Shown here piece by piece: positions 1-11,639 of a stretch of 64,000 nucleotides of DNA. The position numbers and the translations under genes are program-made. Within the stretch, counting starts at the first letter, position 1; every line of letters begins with the position of its first letter. Origin of the DNA: Cyanophora paradoxa (Eukaryota > Glaucocystophyceae > Cyanophorales > Cyanophoraceae); the NCBI GenBank assembly GCA_004431415.1, contig QPMI01000537.1, positions 1 through 64,000 of the forward strand, written 5' to 3'. The notes beneath the pieces were generated by a model. It saw nothing but the letters and a program-made list of their open reading frames with translations. It was not told the DNA's origin and did no database searches.

Positions 1-2768
1 GGCCGGTGCGCGCAGCCGCCGCAGCTGCTTCGATGCCCGCTGATCCTGCGATTAGGTGGCTCGACGACGCGTACACAGTCGCAAAAAGCCGGTTCGAGAT
101 TCGCCTGCGGTCCAATTTGATCCAGCTGCAGGCTCTTAATCAGGCCCCTCCGCGCGCAGGCCCACCCTTCGGCGCCCTGCACATAGTGTACCGGAACTGG
201 ACGAACGCCTCCACCGCGGAGCAGATCCGCTCCAAGCTCCTGACGGATGAGGAGGGCAGCTCGGAGGCCGCCACCGCGAGCAACGCCCGCCGGGCTGTCC
301 TCCGCGCCGCCTTCGCGCGCATCGCCGTCCACTGCCTCCCGCCGCCGGCCGCCGACGCCGTCATTCGGGATAGCCAGAGCCTTCCGATCGCCTCGGCGAC
401 GGCGGACTTCCGGCGCGAGCTGGAGGCGCTGCGGCTGGACGTGGAGGAGGACCTGCGGGCGCCGGCTCCGTCCAGCGGGCTCCCGGCCTCCCGCTGCAGC
501 GGCCCCATGGCCGCAGGCCTCCTCGAACACCTCGCGGTGCGCACCCGCCGCCGCCGCCGCCGCCGCCGCGCGCTCTCTGATTTCTCACGCGCGCGGAGCA
601 GGCCGACGCCGGCGGGGCTCTCAGCATTCCGACGGCGCTGCAGGCGGCTCGGGAGGGGGCCGCCCGCGCCGCCGTCGAGAGCGTCGCCGCACAGCACTTG
701 AAACCGCTCCCCGCCGACCGCCTGTTCGCCTCGTACGAAGCGGAGCCACAGATCCGCGCATGCTGCGAGGCCGCCGCGACAGCCCTGAGCGCGGAGGTGC
801 CTACCCCCTTCCTCCTACTCCCCTCCCCACTCCCCCCCCCCCACTCCCCCGCTCCATCCCCACCCGCTTCCCCTCCCCTGCTCGTTCCGCTCTCAGGCGC
901 CCCGGTGTCCGCAGCTCGCAGCGATTTTCGAGGGGGGTAATCTTCAGGCCGTCACACGGTACGCACGACTTTTTCCCCTCCCCCTCCCCGCTCCTCCCGC
1001 CCGCCCCCCCCTTCCCCCCCTTCCCCCCCCCCCCCATCCCCTTCCCCCCCCCTCCCCATCCCCCTCTCCGCCCCCCTGTCTCCCCCACCCCCTCCTTTCC
1101 CCACACCCCTTAACCCGACTCCCCTACTCTCCTTTCTCTTGACTATCTCCCCCCTCGTCTCCCCCCACGCCCCCCCCCCCCCCCCCGCCCCCCTTCTTCT
1201 CCCCCCCCTTCACCCTCCCCCTTCCCCCTTCAACCCCCCCCCTCCCCCTCCCTGTCCCCGTCCCCATCCCCTTCAACACCCGCTCCGCCCCACCTTCCCT
1301 TCTCATTCTGTACGGCCGCGATCGGTGCAGGCACAAATCCGAACTGGCGAAGCGGTGCGAGGCCTTCCGCAAGCAGGAGGCGGCCGCCGCCTCCCAGCGC
1401 CTTGCCGCCGTCGCCGACAAGGCGCGCCCCGTACCCCGCGTGTACATGTCCGAGGCGCGAACTATTCTCCAGCTCACATTCGCGGACAGGTCGAGAAGGA
1501 GGTCGCCGGTCTGGCGCGCTCCATCGCGCATGATCTGAGCGCCGCCTTCTTTTCGTTCGAGGCGCCCGCCGGCGGCGGCCCGCTGCGCCTCCAGTGCACC
1601 GTCCGCGTCGGCAGCGGCAAGAACCTGGCGGACCTGACTCTGCCGGCCCCGGCATCGAAGTTAGTGGACCGCATCATCAGCTGGGCAGTGTTCTACGGCA
1701 TCGAGGCGTCCACCGCAGCCACGGACAAGCAGAACAGCGTCGCCATCAGCGACGCTCTCGGCGCCAAGTACGGGGTACGCAAAGTCTAATTAAACATTAT
1801 ATAAGCCGTCTGCAGCTTCGAATTCGAATAGCTTCTCACGCCCCCTCATGATCAGGCCTTCTCCAGTCTCATCCAGACCGCCGTCGAGGCGGCGAACGAG
1901 CGGGCGACCGAGGCGGCCCGCCACGCCCTGGACAAGCTTCTAGGTGCGAGTATTAATCTTGCTCCGCGCGCATTTCTTTCCCGAATTCGGCTCACTTTCC
2001 ACAGCCGCATCGCGGGAGTCGGTGGCGAGGGCGGAGCGGGAGCTGGCCGCCCGCCCGCCGGCGGGGCGGGAGGAGCTGCGGCGGGCGCTGCAGCAGTGGC
2101 CGGGCGTCGCGTGGCCCAGCATCGAGTCTCCCCCATCCGCCGACCTCTCCGTGCACGCGGAGCGGTGCAAGCGGGCGGCCGCAAAGGCGGCGGACGACGC
2201 CCTCGACCGCATCGCGGCGGTGCACGCCGGGAAGGCGAGGGAGGCTCTGAGGCGGGCGGCGGCCGAGGTCAAGCGGCGCATCGAGCAGCAGCCGATGGCC
2301 GACTTCGATGTGGAGCGGCTGCTCCGGGAGATCGGCGGCCAGGCGGCGGCGGCGGCGGCTCCGGAGGACGCGCGGGCGGAGCTGGCGGCGGTGAAGAGAT
2401 TCGCGCAGGAGGCGCGGCGCAAGGAAGAGGAGCGGCGGGCGCAGGAGGAGGCGAGGCGGAGAGCGATGGAAGAGGCGGAGCGGCAGCGGCAGCGGCAGGC
2501 GGAGCTCCAGCGGCAGGCGGAGGCGGCCCAGAGACAGAGGGGGGAGGAGGCGGCGCGGCTCGCGATGCAGCTCGAGAATTTGAGACTCGCTGCAGCATAT
2601 GCACACAGCGGGTACGCTGTGCAGCCTAGCTACAGCAGGCCAAGCAGCAGCGCCAGCAGCTCATCCGGGTACGGGTACGGATTCCAGCCACGTGTCTTGC
2701 AGACCGGGCCGCGGGGCGGCCAGTTCTACTACACCGAGTGGGGCACGAAGGTGTACAAAAAGCGTTAG
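1..2768 (+). CDS. GBP/atlastin-like large GTPase, C-terminal part (5' end outside window)
   Basis: Phase-consistent exons are 1-536, 602-796, 897-958, 1331-1430, 1490-1774, 1856-1943 and 2005-2768; all introns are GT-AG. The first exon has a stretch like HIVYRNW, then an HCLPPP segment and CSGPMAAGLLEHL, matching the end of the G domain and the start of the helical domain in guanylate-binding/atlastin GTPases (large dynamin-like GTPases acting on membranes). The P-loop and the rest of the G domain would lie left of the window. The remainder is long Ala/Arg/Glu-rich helix, with a strong coiled coil in the last exon (RRKEEERRAQEEARRR). The last 21 residues carry GPRGGQFYYTEWG, like short basic GPRGG-x-YY modules seen in large-DNA-virus and protist proteins. 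Family assignment rests on pattern matching; membrane attachment is not evident. Confidence 0.6.
797..1330 (+). other. C-rich pyrimidine intron DNA around a 62-nt micro-exon
   Basis: This stretch is almost pure C/T with long C runs. It holds two introns (797-896 and 959-1330) separated by a 62-nt exon at 897-958. The micro-exon restores the reading frame between exons 602-796 and 1331-1430, which supports it being real. Confidence 0.55.
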
Positions 2769-3217
2769 CGAACGTAATCTCCTTCATTGTTGTATTGTAT
2801 TTTGTGAGCGAGCGTAGTCTGCTATATTTATTTATAGTTATTAGCAAGCGTAGTCTCCTATATGATCATGATTATTTTTTATCATGATAGACTCGCGATG
2901 ATCGTACGCATGATCATGATCATGATAAACTCGCGATAGATCATGATAGACTTACTCGGTACTCGCCCCCCTCCCCGCTTTTATTTTCATCCTAGAACTG
3001 TTTACATCGGTATCAATATTTAATATCTCATAGTCTGTTACGTACGTTTACATCGTCGTTCAAGTCTGTTACGTACGTATACATCGACATCGATTGGTTT
3101 GCGTGTGTTATCCCTGCAGATCTTAGATTCTTGACTCAATGAATGGGTTGGGCTCTCATGATTATACTATGATATACGGTCGACGTCATGAAATTGATCA
3201 GACTTAGCTAGAAAGAG
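2769..3217. repeat. AT-rich intergenic region with palindromic and direct repeats
   Basis: No gene is seen. It contains clustered TGATCATGATCATGAT palindromes around 2866-2950. Two direct copies of GTCTGTTACGTACGT lie near 3029 and 3066, followed by TTACATCG or ATACATCG. Similar TGATCATGATCAT tracts recur near 3853 and 18380. The region separates the 3' ends of two convergent genes. Confidence 0.5.
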
Positions 3218-4762
3218 CTACAGCAGGTGCGGCCACTGCACATGCGGCGGCGCAGATGCCGCAAGTGCATCGTCGTCGACAGCGGCCGCGGCGTCGGCGT
3301 CCAGATCAGAACCGTCGAACTCGATCGCGAGAAGCGGCCCATACGCATGGCCAGCCTCCGTGCCGGCGTCCGCTCCGTCGATGTCGACCTGCGTCCACAT
3401 CATGGCATGTCAGCCGCATGGGGCGCATGCGCACGCGCAGCAGCGGAGGATATTCGAATTGATCGTAATCAGAATTTTCGAAAATTGCGTCCAGAGGATA
3501 TATACAAATAGGACGCACGTGCGCGGGCCCCTCGAGCTCGGATGCTGCAGAGTACGGTTGAATATTAATGACGTCGTCGAGCTCGCGGGCCACGGCGGTA
3601 GGCTCCGACCCCGCGGCGTACTGCACGCCAGGCTTGTACACCCACTTCCCCAGCTTCTTGTCGTACGTGTTCTCGCGGTGGAAGCAGTTGTAGGACTTCC
3701 CGCCGAATATCTGCATGGCGCCGGCAGTGGGCGATGCGCCGTTTCAGTGAGTCAGTGAGATCAGATGATCGAGAGACTCATATATATGCATGGTCGATGG
3801 GATCCGATGATTTAAAGAAAACAATTAGAGGCTAATTCGAGGCTTCAAGCGATGATCATGATCATGATCATAATCTAGAGCTCGGAGAATCTATTATTAC
3901 TCTTGATCACCTTGGCAAAGAGATTGACGATGGGGCGATCGGTCGCGTGCGTCGGCTGCTCGCGGGGGCTGACTGTGCCGCCGTGCTTGAATTCCGGACA
4001 GCAGGCGAAATTGTTCTGCAGGATCCGGAAGAAATAATCGAATTACATTTGGAAGCTACGTTTCAATGCCTTGTGATATTTATAAAGAGGCTCGAGCTCA
4101 GGGGATGTACCTCATCATAGAGATGGATGGGGCGAGGGCACGACCTCAGGACCTTCTCCGGCCCCCCTGCTGGGGCCACCTTGTAATCCCTGCGTATGCG
4201 AGCCGCCCCCAGGCCGCCTCCTAGCTTAGAAAATGCTGAGAATGCCATGATGTTTGATTGATTGCAAGTTAGAGAGTTATAGGACCTGCAGGGATATTTT
4301 AATTCGTCCAGAAACTCCAGGAACCGCTCGTGCGCCTCGTTCTCGTAGACGAAAAGCTTGTTGCCTTTAATCTCCAGGTCGCCGTTTGATATCTGCGCCG
4401 ACCACGTTTTCAGTTTTTCAACATCATGAATCCGAGGATTGCGGCTTCATGTACAATTATAATCAACGTTTCTAGGGCTGGCCATATGCATGGGGGCGCG
4501 CGCGCACGTTCGTCAGGCTGGTGCCCGCGGGGCACTTCACCATCCCCTCGTAGTGCTTCAGGTGCTCCGCAAAGTCGCGGCCGACGCTGGGGTGCCGCCC
4601 CGCCTCGACGAGCTTGCGCGCGGCGGGCGAGGCGTCGCTCGTGTAGTGCATGTACACATCGGCCCCGTGGCCCTTACCCTTCAGGAAGTCGTCCCGCTTC
4701 AGCGCCTCGTCGTAGGTCAGGGGCCACGAGCCGACCCGCGCCACGAACGGGTTCAACGCCAT
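3218..4762 (-). CDS. Unrecognised multi-exon protein
   Basis: The start ATG is at 4762 (MALNPFVARVGSWPLTYDEA). Exon 1 runs to 4508 and ends ...CPAGTSLTN before a GTGCGC donor. Later exons read ISNGDLEIKGNKLFVYENEA (about 4384-4290), LGGGLGAARIRRDYKVAP (about 4223-4110), NNFACCPEFKHGGTVSP (about 4017-3915) and IFGGKSYNCFHRENTYD (from about 3713). A final exon ends ...HVQWPHLL at a stop at 3218. The acidic C-terminal tail has DLDADAAAAVDDD. No transmembrane segment or known catalytic motif is evident, and I do not recognise the family. The regular GT-AG structure and lower-GC introns support a real gene. Exon edges other than the first are approximate. Confidence 0.5.
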
Positions 4763-5867
4763 GGCTGCAGCTGCAGCTTCCGCAGTGCAGCGGGATGTGC
4801 AGATGCAGCTGGAGCCGCGGCGGCCGCCCGTGCGCGCCCTCGGCCTGTTGGCGTTTGAGCTCGCGCGCTAATGCTCCAGATCAGCGGCCGCGGCTCCCGG
4901 AGTCCCGCAAGATCAAGGCACGCGCCTAGGCTATTGTAAATTAAAGCGGGACAGAGCAGCGGACTGTAGCAAACTAGGACTGTAGCCGCGCGCGGAACAG
5001 AGCTATAGCGCGGCGCTCATTTGATGTCAACGTTAACGTGAACGTTACTCCCAAGAGTCCCAAAGTGACTCCCGACTCCGAGTCCCGAGTCCCAACCGGC
5101 CGGGTTTGAACCGATCGCGATCCGGGTACCCAGGCCGGGTTTGAACCGATCGCGATCGGAACCGGTGCCGCGCCGGTCCGACGGTCCACGTGCTGAAACG
5201 TCAGGTGCTGTACCCCTGATGGCTTAGGGGCCCCTGGGAAGCGCTAGCCTCGGAGTCTCCGCTCCGACTCCGGACTCCCGAGTCCCAATCGCGAGTTCGA
5301 ATTCGAATTGCAGCCTCCGGCGTGAGTCCCCGGCGACTCTTCGCGTCCGGGACGCGCGCGCGCGCGGCGATCGGGCGCTGCATTCCGCTGCTGATTTCCG
5401 CATTCCCCTGGCCCGGGGCCAGTGCAGCCCGGCCCCGGCAACGCGATCAGATCTCGTTCCTTCGCGCTGAACTACGTATACGGCTAGAAGCAGAAATCTA
5501 GCTGAAGAAATGAAATAAATGAGCTGAAGAGGGGCGCGGATCATGATGCGGACCCCCTCGCTTGAGAAATAATAAGCAGCACATAGATGAGCTCGAGCGG
5601 GCGCCCCCCGATCGCGATCGACGTCGGCTTCGGGTCCCCTGCAGCTGGCGCCCCGGCCCCCTCCCGAGGCGGCCGCGGCCCGCACGCGCCCCCCCGAGAG
5701 GTCGAGGCCTGAAGAACTGGGCTATGCCTCCTCCTGGGGGACCCCCCCGGCAACGTCGACCCCCGCCACGGCGATGGCGTCGCCCGCGCGCTCCGGCGCC
5801 TCCCCGGCCGCCGGCTGCGCGCGCGCGCGGCGCCATCGATATCAGTGTCGACGGCGGAGTGGAAGGC
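4763..5867. repeat. Intergenic region with short direct repeats
   Basis: A 25-bp unit around GGGTTTGAACCGATCGCGATC occurs twice (about 5097-5121 and 5132-5156). Degenerate GAGTCCCGAGTCCC-like motifs lie near 5040-5095 and 5270-5290. A small terminal exon of the channel gene (reading EEA then stop, 5733-5722) may sit here. I see no other gene. Confidence 0.4.
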
Positions 5868-8475
5868 TCAAGAGGGCGCGAAAACCGCACGCGAAAATCG
5901 CACCTCGGCGACCTCGTACTTCCGCGCCGTGTGGGGCCGCAATATCGACTTGCCCCGCAGCGTCTGCGAGCCCCCGCTGGCCGGCGCCGCCGGCGCGGGC
6001 GCCCCGGGCCCCGCCTCCTCGCCGCGGAAGACGATGCTCCGGCGGCGCCCGTCCCCGTCCCCGGCCTCGCCGCCGCCCCAGTCCGCCTCGGGCACGCTGG
6101 AGAGGGAGGGTATGCTGGCCGGCCTCTGCTGCTGCGGCTGAGAGCCGCCACCGCCGCCCGCGGGCACTAGTGAGTGGAAGCCCGCCGCGCCCCCGCCGCC
6201 GCCGTTGCTGCCGCCCTCCCCGCCCCCCCTCGAGCTCGCCTCGCTCGCATCGTTCCCGCCCGAGCGGTCCGACCCGCCCTGACGAGAAAGGCTCAGATGA
6301 AGAAACAAAGGGCGGGAGGGGGGGAGGGGAAAGCGGGCAGGGGGGTACCGCGAAATTGAAGGAGTTCTGGCGGGAGCCGCCGCGCGACGTACCCCACTTG
6401 CCGGACTGCCGCATCATCTCCCGCTTCTTGTTCATCTGCGAACGAAGTGAGCCTCGAAGGAAGAGGAGGAAGGGGGGGCGGGGGCGGGGAGGGGGGGTAC
6501 GCTCGCTCGCCTGCTGAAGGACCTTGCGTGTCTCGACGACCTTTCGTCCGGTGAGAAGAAGAAGACAAAGGCACGGATTAGAATGCTAGCAACCGCGTCA
6601 GATTTACATATCGAGCCTGCACCTTCTTGATGGTGTTCATCCAGGCCCCGGCGTCCTTGCGGTCGGCGGGGGCCTCGCCCCCCTCGGGCCCCTCCGCCCC
6701 CGCCTCGCCCGCCTCCTTCGCAAAGCGCGCGTTCACCACCGGCGGGCTCGGGCGAACGTTCACCTGTGTGTGCGTGCGCGCCCCGCATCAGCGAGCCTGC
6801 AGGAGTCTAGGCGAGGCTTGGGCGGGGGTCTAGGCCCAGTTCTAGGTCGCGAGAGCGATGTGCAAAGGCCGGGGGCGGCGGCGGCCGGGGGTGGGCGGTG
6901 AGGGGCGCGGGCCTTGTAGCGGAGGTTTGCGACGGCCCAGTCGGCGGCGAGGTAGCGCTCCCAGAGCACCATCACCACCACCAGCTCCCGCCGCATGATC
7001 TGAGGGGAGGGGGGGGGGAGGGGGGGGGTGAGCGGGAGGGGAGGGAGGGAGGGAGGGGCCGAGACAGAGTGGAGGGCGCCCGGAGCGCAAAGCTGGAGCC
7101 AAGGCAAGGGAAGCTAGCTATCTATACAAGGGAAGCGGAGGGGCAAAGCAAAGCGGCGCGCCTCGAGGTTTGTGGTGATGTGCTTCCACATCTTGTGCCG
7201 GGCGATGGCGTCGTCCAGCGCGATCTCCCGCTCCTGCAGCGGGTCCTGCGTGCGGCGGGGCGGGGCGCCGCCTCTTGTCGGCCGCCCGCTGTAGGTTTCT
7301 AGCTTCTAGGATAGGTTCTAGGATCTAGGATCTATTACGGGCTGTCTTGTTTCTAGGTTCTAGGATATCCCGCTCCTGCAGCGGGTCCTGCCCCGCCGAC
7401 CTCGTCGTTAGATCCTAGTGCCGAAGCTGGGGCGGAGCTTTGATACAATCCTAAATCTGCTGGACTCCCGCTGGATTCTCGCTGGGTTCTTAGATTCTTA
7501 GGATTCTATTGGATTCTTCCTAGGTTCTCTTGCTAGGCCGGACCTGGAGCTCGTAGTGCCAGAGCTCGGCGGCCGCCTCGCCCTCACTAGGTTATCTCAC
7601 GGGCTTCTTTTATAATTACTAGCTTCCCTTAAAGAGACTATTTATAGAGCGGACCTGGAGCTCGTAGTGCCAGAGCTCGGCGGCATCCTCGACGCTGTTC
7701 TTGACGTCGGCGAAGATGGTGAAGAGGCGCTCGAGGTAGTGGCAGTTGGGCGCCGCGGGGGGGAGGATCGCCCCGCACACCTAAGGGCGAGTTGTTGGGT
7801 CAGGTCGAGTTAGTTGGGTACGATAGAGTAGATTATAATTAGGGTACGGGCGGGTCACGTCTAATTCTGGAGTAGGGTAACTAATCAGCGGGGTCCGGGG
7901 CCGGGACCAGCGAGGCGCACGCCGGGCCAGGCGCGGTCCTTCGATTAGCTATGGGCCCCCGTCCAAAAGGCTATAGGCTACATAGGATATAGATAAGCTA
8001 GATAGAACAGTTGGACCTCGAGTATTGAAGTACTAACTAACTAGTTAGTTGGTTAGTTCGTTAGTTAGTCTAGATCTTAGTCGGCGGGCCGGCCGGGCGC
8101 ACGTCGAGCCAGGCGCGGTCGAAGTCGCCGCCGAGGCCGCCGACGTCGGCGGGGCGGTCCAGCCCGTGGAAGCGCAGGATCACCTTCGAGTTCGAGGAGT
8201 CAGCGGTCAAGGCGAGATTTACGCGGCAGGGCGCAGGCTGGGCGCCGCATCACTAGAAGGCGGGGCGAAGGCAGGGCGTCTTTAACGTTGCTATCCTGTT
8301 AGGTACTTTATTCAACTAGGTTCTTTGTTCTGTCACCTTGACGCGGGCGGCGGGGGCGATCTCGTCGGTGCCGCGGAGGAGCGCCGCCTGCTGGAGCATG
8401 CGCCCGTGCCGGTTCTCCCCGCTGAACATGTCGTACCTGCCCGGGGAGAGAGTCGGAAAAGAGTAGGCGAAAATG

Positions 8476-8506
<31 letters not shown>

Positions 8507-11500
8507 ATATATATAGGTTATATAGAGAGTTCTATCTAGAGAGTTCTATCTATCTGTCTTAGATAGATAGAAAGCGAGCGAAAGAAGGGAGCGGGCGGGC
8601 GTTTAGATAGAGAGATAAGCAACAGACTGAGTTCTAAGCGATGAGATCACTCATGGTCTTCCTCTTCTGAAACTGGGGTCGGCGCGGGGGCGGGGAGGGG
8701 CGCACGGGTTGCCAAACTTGCCGCCGCCGCCGCGCATGAGGCCCTCGAGGGGGAAGAGGACGTCGTCCTGCTGCACGGCGACGACCCGCCGCAGCCGCTT
8801 GTCCACGAAGTCCCGCAGCATCAGCTCTGCGGGGGAGGAGATGAGAGGGGGGGGGGAGGGGGGTCTGTGCGAGATTCATTTGTTTGGAGCTAGATAGGTT
8901 CTTGATAAATAGATAGAGGAACGTGCTGCGCTACATTCCTTATTATAATAATGACACTTTAGGTTGGCGGGGAAGGAGGGAGGGGCGGGGCGCGCCGTTG
9001 GAGGAGGTGCGGTTGTCGCCGAGGAGGACGTTCACGGGGTTGAACTCCTGCAGCAGCCGCTCCATCTGCGCGTGCGCTCCCCGAGGGCGAATTCGAACGG
9101 GGTCCAAGGTCAGAGGGAGGAGGTCCGAGGGGCCGCGCGCGCGGGTCGGGCCGGGCCGGGCCGGGCCGGGTGCAGGCGCGAAGGAAGCTAAGAAATAAAA
9201 CCAAAGCTAAGGGCAAGGTATAAGTCCACGGAGGTCAGGAGGAGGAGGAGGAGGAGGAGGTCCGAGGGGCCGCATGTGGGCGCTAACAAGGTTAAGAAAT
9301 CAAAGCGAAGGGCAAGGGCCGTAAGATCCAAGTTCTAAATAGGATCAGATAGGACCCGAAGGGCGCACGTTCGAGCGGTCGCTCCTGCGCTTCTTCTCGA
9401 TCTGCTCCTTCTGGCTCTCCAGCCGCATCGCCCTGCGAATCGAAGGCGAATCGAAGGCGCCCGCCCAGGGTCACTCATAATCAATGACGCTCGGCGCACG
9501 TGTCTATGCTATTACGCTATTATCCTATCCTCTAATGTTATGCTATTAGGCCGCGCGCGCGCCCGCGCGCACGTGTGCTCGGTGCGGAGGAGGCGGATGA
9601 CCATCTTGGCGGACATGGCGCCGAGGAGGCCCATCCCCGCCACCGCGAGCGCGATCGCGAGCAGCCGCGCCACGATGTTCACGGGGACGATGTCCCCGTA
9701 CCCGATCGTGCACACTGCGAACGAAGCTTAAGCGTGGGAAGAGGCGCGTCGAGAAGGGGGGCCGCGGCCCGAGCCCGAGCCCCCGCGGCGAGCTCGGGCT
9801 CGGGCTCGAGCGCGCGACAAAAGCGCGCACGGGTGACGAAGGAGAACCAGAAGACGTTGGAGATGTCCTCGAAGGCCGGCGTCGAGTCCTGCGCGCGCGC
9901 GCGGGGTCAGCAGAGGGCGAGATCCGAGGTCTGAAGGCCGGGCCCTGGACCCTAGGGTGGGCAGGCGGGCGGGCGGGCGGAATACACTAGGGCAACGAAG
10001 CACTAGACCTAGATCTAGATCTCTTTGGGTGCGGGGAAGAAGCTCCGGGGCGGGCGGGCTTCAGGAAGCCTCTAAGGATTCTAAGGATTTAAAGCTTCTA
10101 GGCAATAAGATGGGCGTCCGAGTTCTTTCTTTCTTTCTCTCTTTCTTCGGGCTCTCGCCTGCTCGAGGATCTTGATCCATATGGAGACGAGGACGATGAG
10201 GAGGGAGGTGAGGATGGAGAGGAACGCCATCGGCCGCTCCATCAGCAGCAGGATGAAGAAGTTCTGATGAAGGAGGAGGCGAGGAGTGAGATGAGGAGGA
10301 GGAGGAGGGGGGGACGTCGGACCTGGTGGGTGAGGCGGCGGTAGAGGCGCATGACGCGGACGACCTTGAGGATGCGCAGGATCCGCATGATCCGCCCCAG
10401 GCCTGCAGGCAAAGGAGCGCGAGTCAGGATCTCTACAGTTCTTCTACAGATTCTTGCGGCGTTGCGAGATTTTATTTTCAGTGCGCACGCATGAGGACGG
10501 CGAACTGGAGGACTCCGACCGTCGTGCTGCGCGCGGGGCGGTTTCTGCGGGGGCGGGGGGGGGGGGGGGGGGGGTACGGGGCACGCACACGGCGGGGATG
10601 TCGGTGATGAGGGAGGGGATGTCGTACCAGTTGGCGCGGAGGAACTTGAAGACGGAGGGGTACAGCTCGCGGTCGCGGTACACGCAGCGCATGACAAGGT
10701 CCACCGCGAAGAGGCTTGTCGAGACGAAGTCGAACCTGCGCCCTCCCGGTCGGTGCGCGCGGGCGGGTAGGGAAGGGTGGAGGGGGGGGGGGAGGAGGGG
10801 GGGAAGGGGGGGGAAGAAGGGGGGGGAGGAAAGTGGAGCGCATCGTAAGAAGAAGCTCATTGGGTTCTTAGTGGACTCGTAATGGTTCGCTAGGCGACTT
10901 CGCTTGGGCCGGCTCGGTCCGGTCCCCGCGGGGCCGGGAGGGGAGGGGAGGGGTACCGCACCACATGAGGATGCGCTGCTGCTTCGGGGGGAGGGGGGAC
11001 TGCAAGGGAACGTGTCTCGGCGGAAAGGAACGGGGTACGGGTGACGGGGGGGGGAGGGGGGGGTAGAGCGCACGGCGTTGTAGAGGGGTATGATGGCGAT
11101 GATGACGGATACGAACACGAGGAGGAGGACCAGGGCCTGGCGTTGGGGGAGGCGTCAGCTCTAATTCTGAGAAGGGGGCGGGGGGGGCGGGGGTGTACCT
11201 GGCAGATCCAGGCCACGGCGTCCCAGCGGGACTGGAAGAGGGGTACCGAGCGGGCGATCTCCTCCGCCTTGGCCCGCAGCTCGGGCTCCGACTGCGCGGG
11301 CGAGCGGGGCGGGATCGATGTCAGATCAGCGCTGCCGCGTCCACAGCTAATGGGAGAATGACTCTAGTGAGAACACAAGAATGCGCACCGTGGAGACGAC
11401 GGAGGTGCGGCGGCCGCCGATGCTCGAGGAGCCGTCCGTGACCGAGTAGCCGGCGCTCGACCGCGAGTCGTCGTCGTCCCCGCGGCTCCGCCCGTAGCGC

Positions 11501-11606
11501 GAGTTGCTGCGAGGCCGCCCCCTCCGATCAGATTCTCATCGATTAGCCTCTCACTGGACTCCTATTATCGTGAGGACTCTCAGGACCGCATGCGCGTGGA
11601 CTCGGA

Positions 11607-11639
<33 letters not shown>

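Noticed and set aside
801-1531. Proline- or glycine-rich proteins from the C-rich tract (both strands)
   Set aside because: The tract is intronic. A phase-consistent splice pattern through 897-958 and 1331-1430 explains it.
5541-6170. Overlapping Arg/Ala-rich open frames on both strands
   Set aside because: High GC removes stops. The only supported coding here is the Gly/Ser-rich end of the channel gene.
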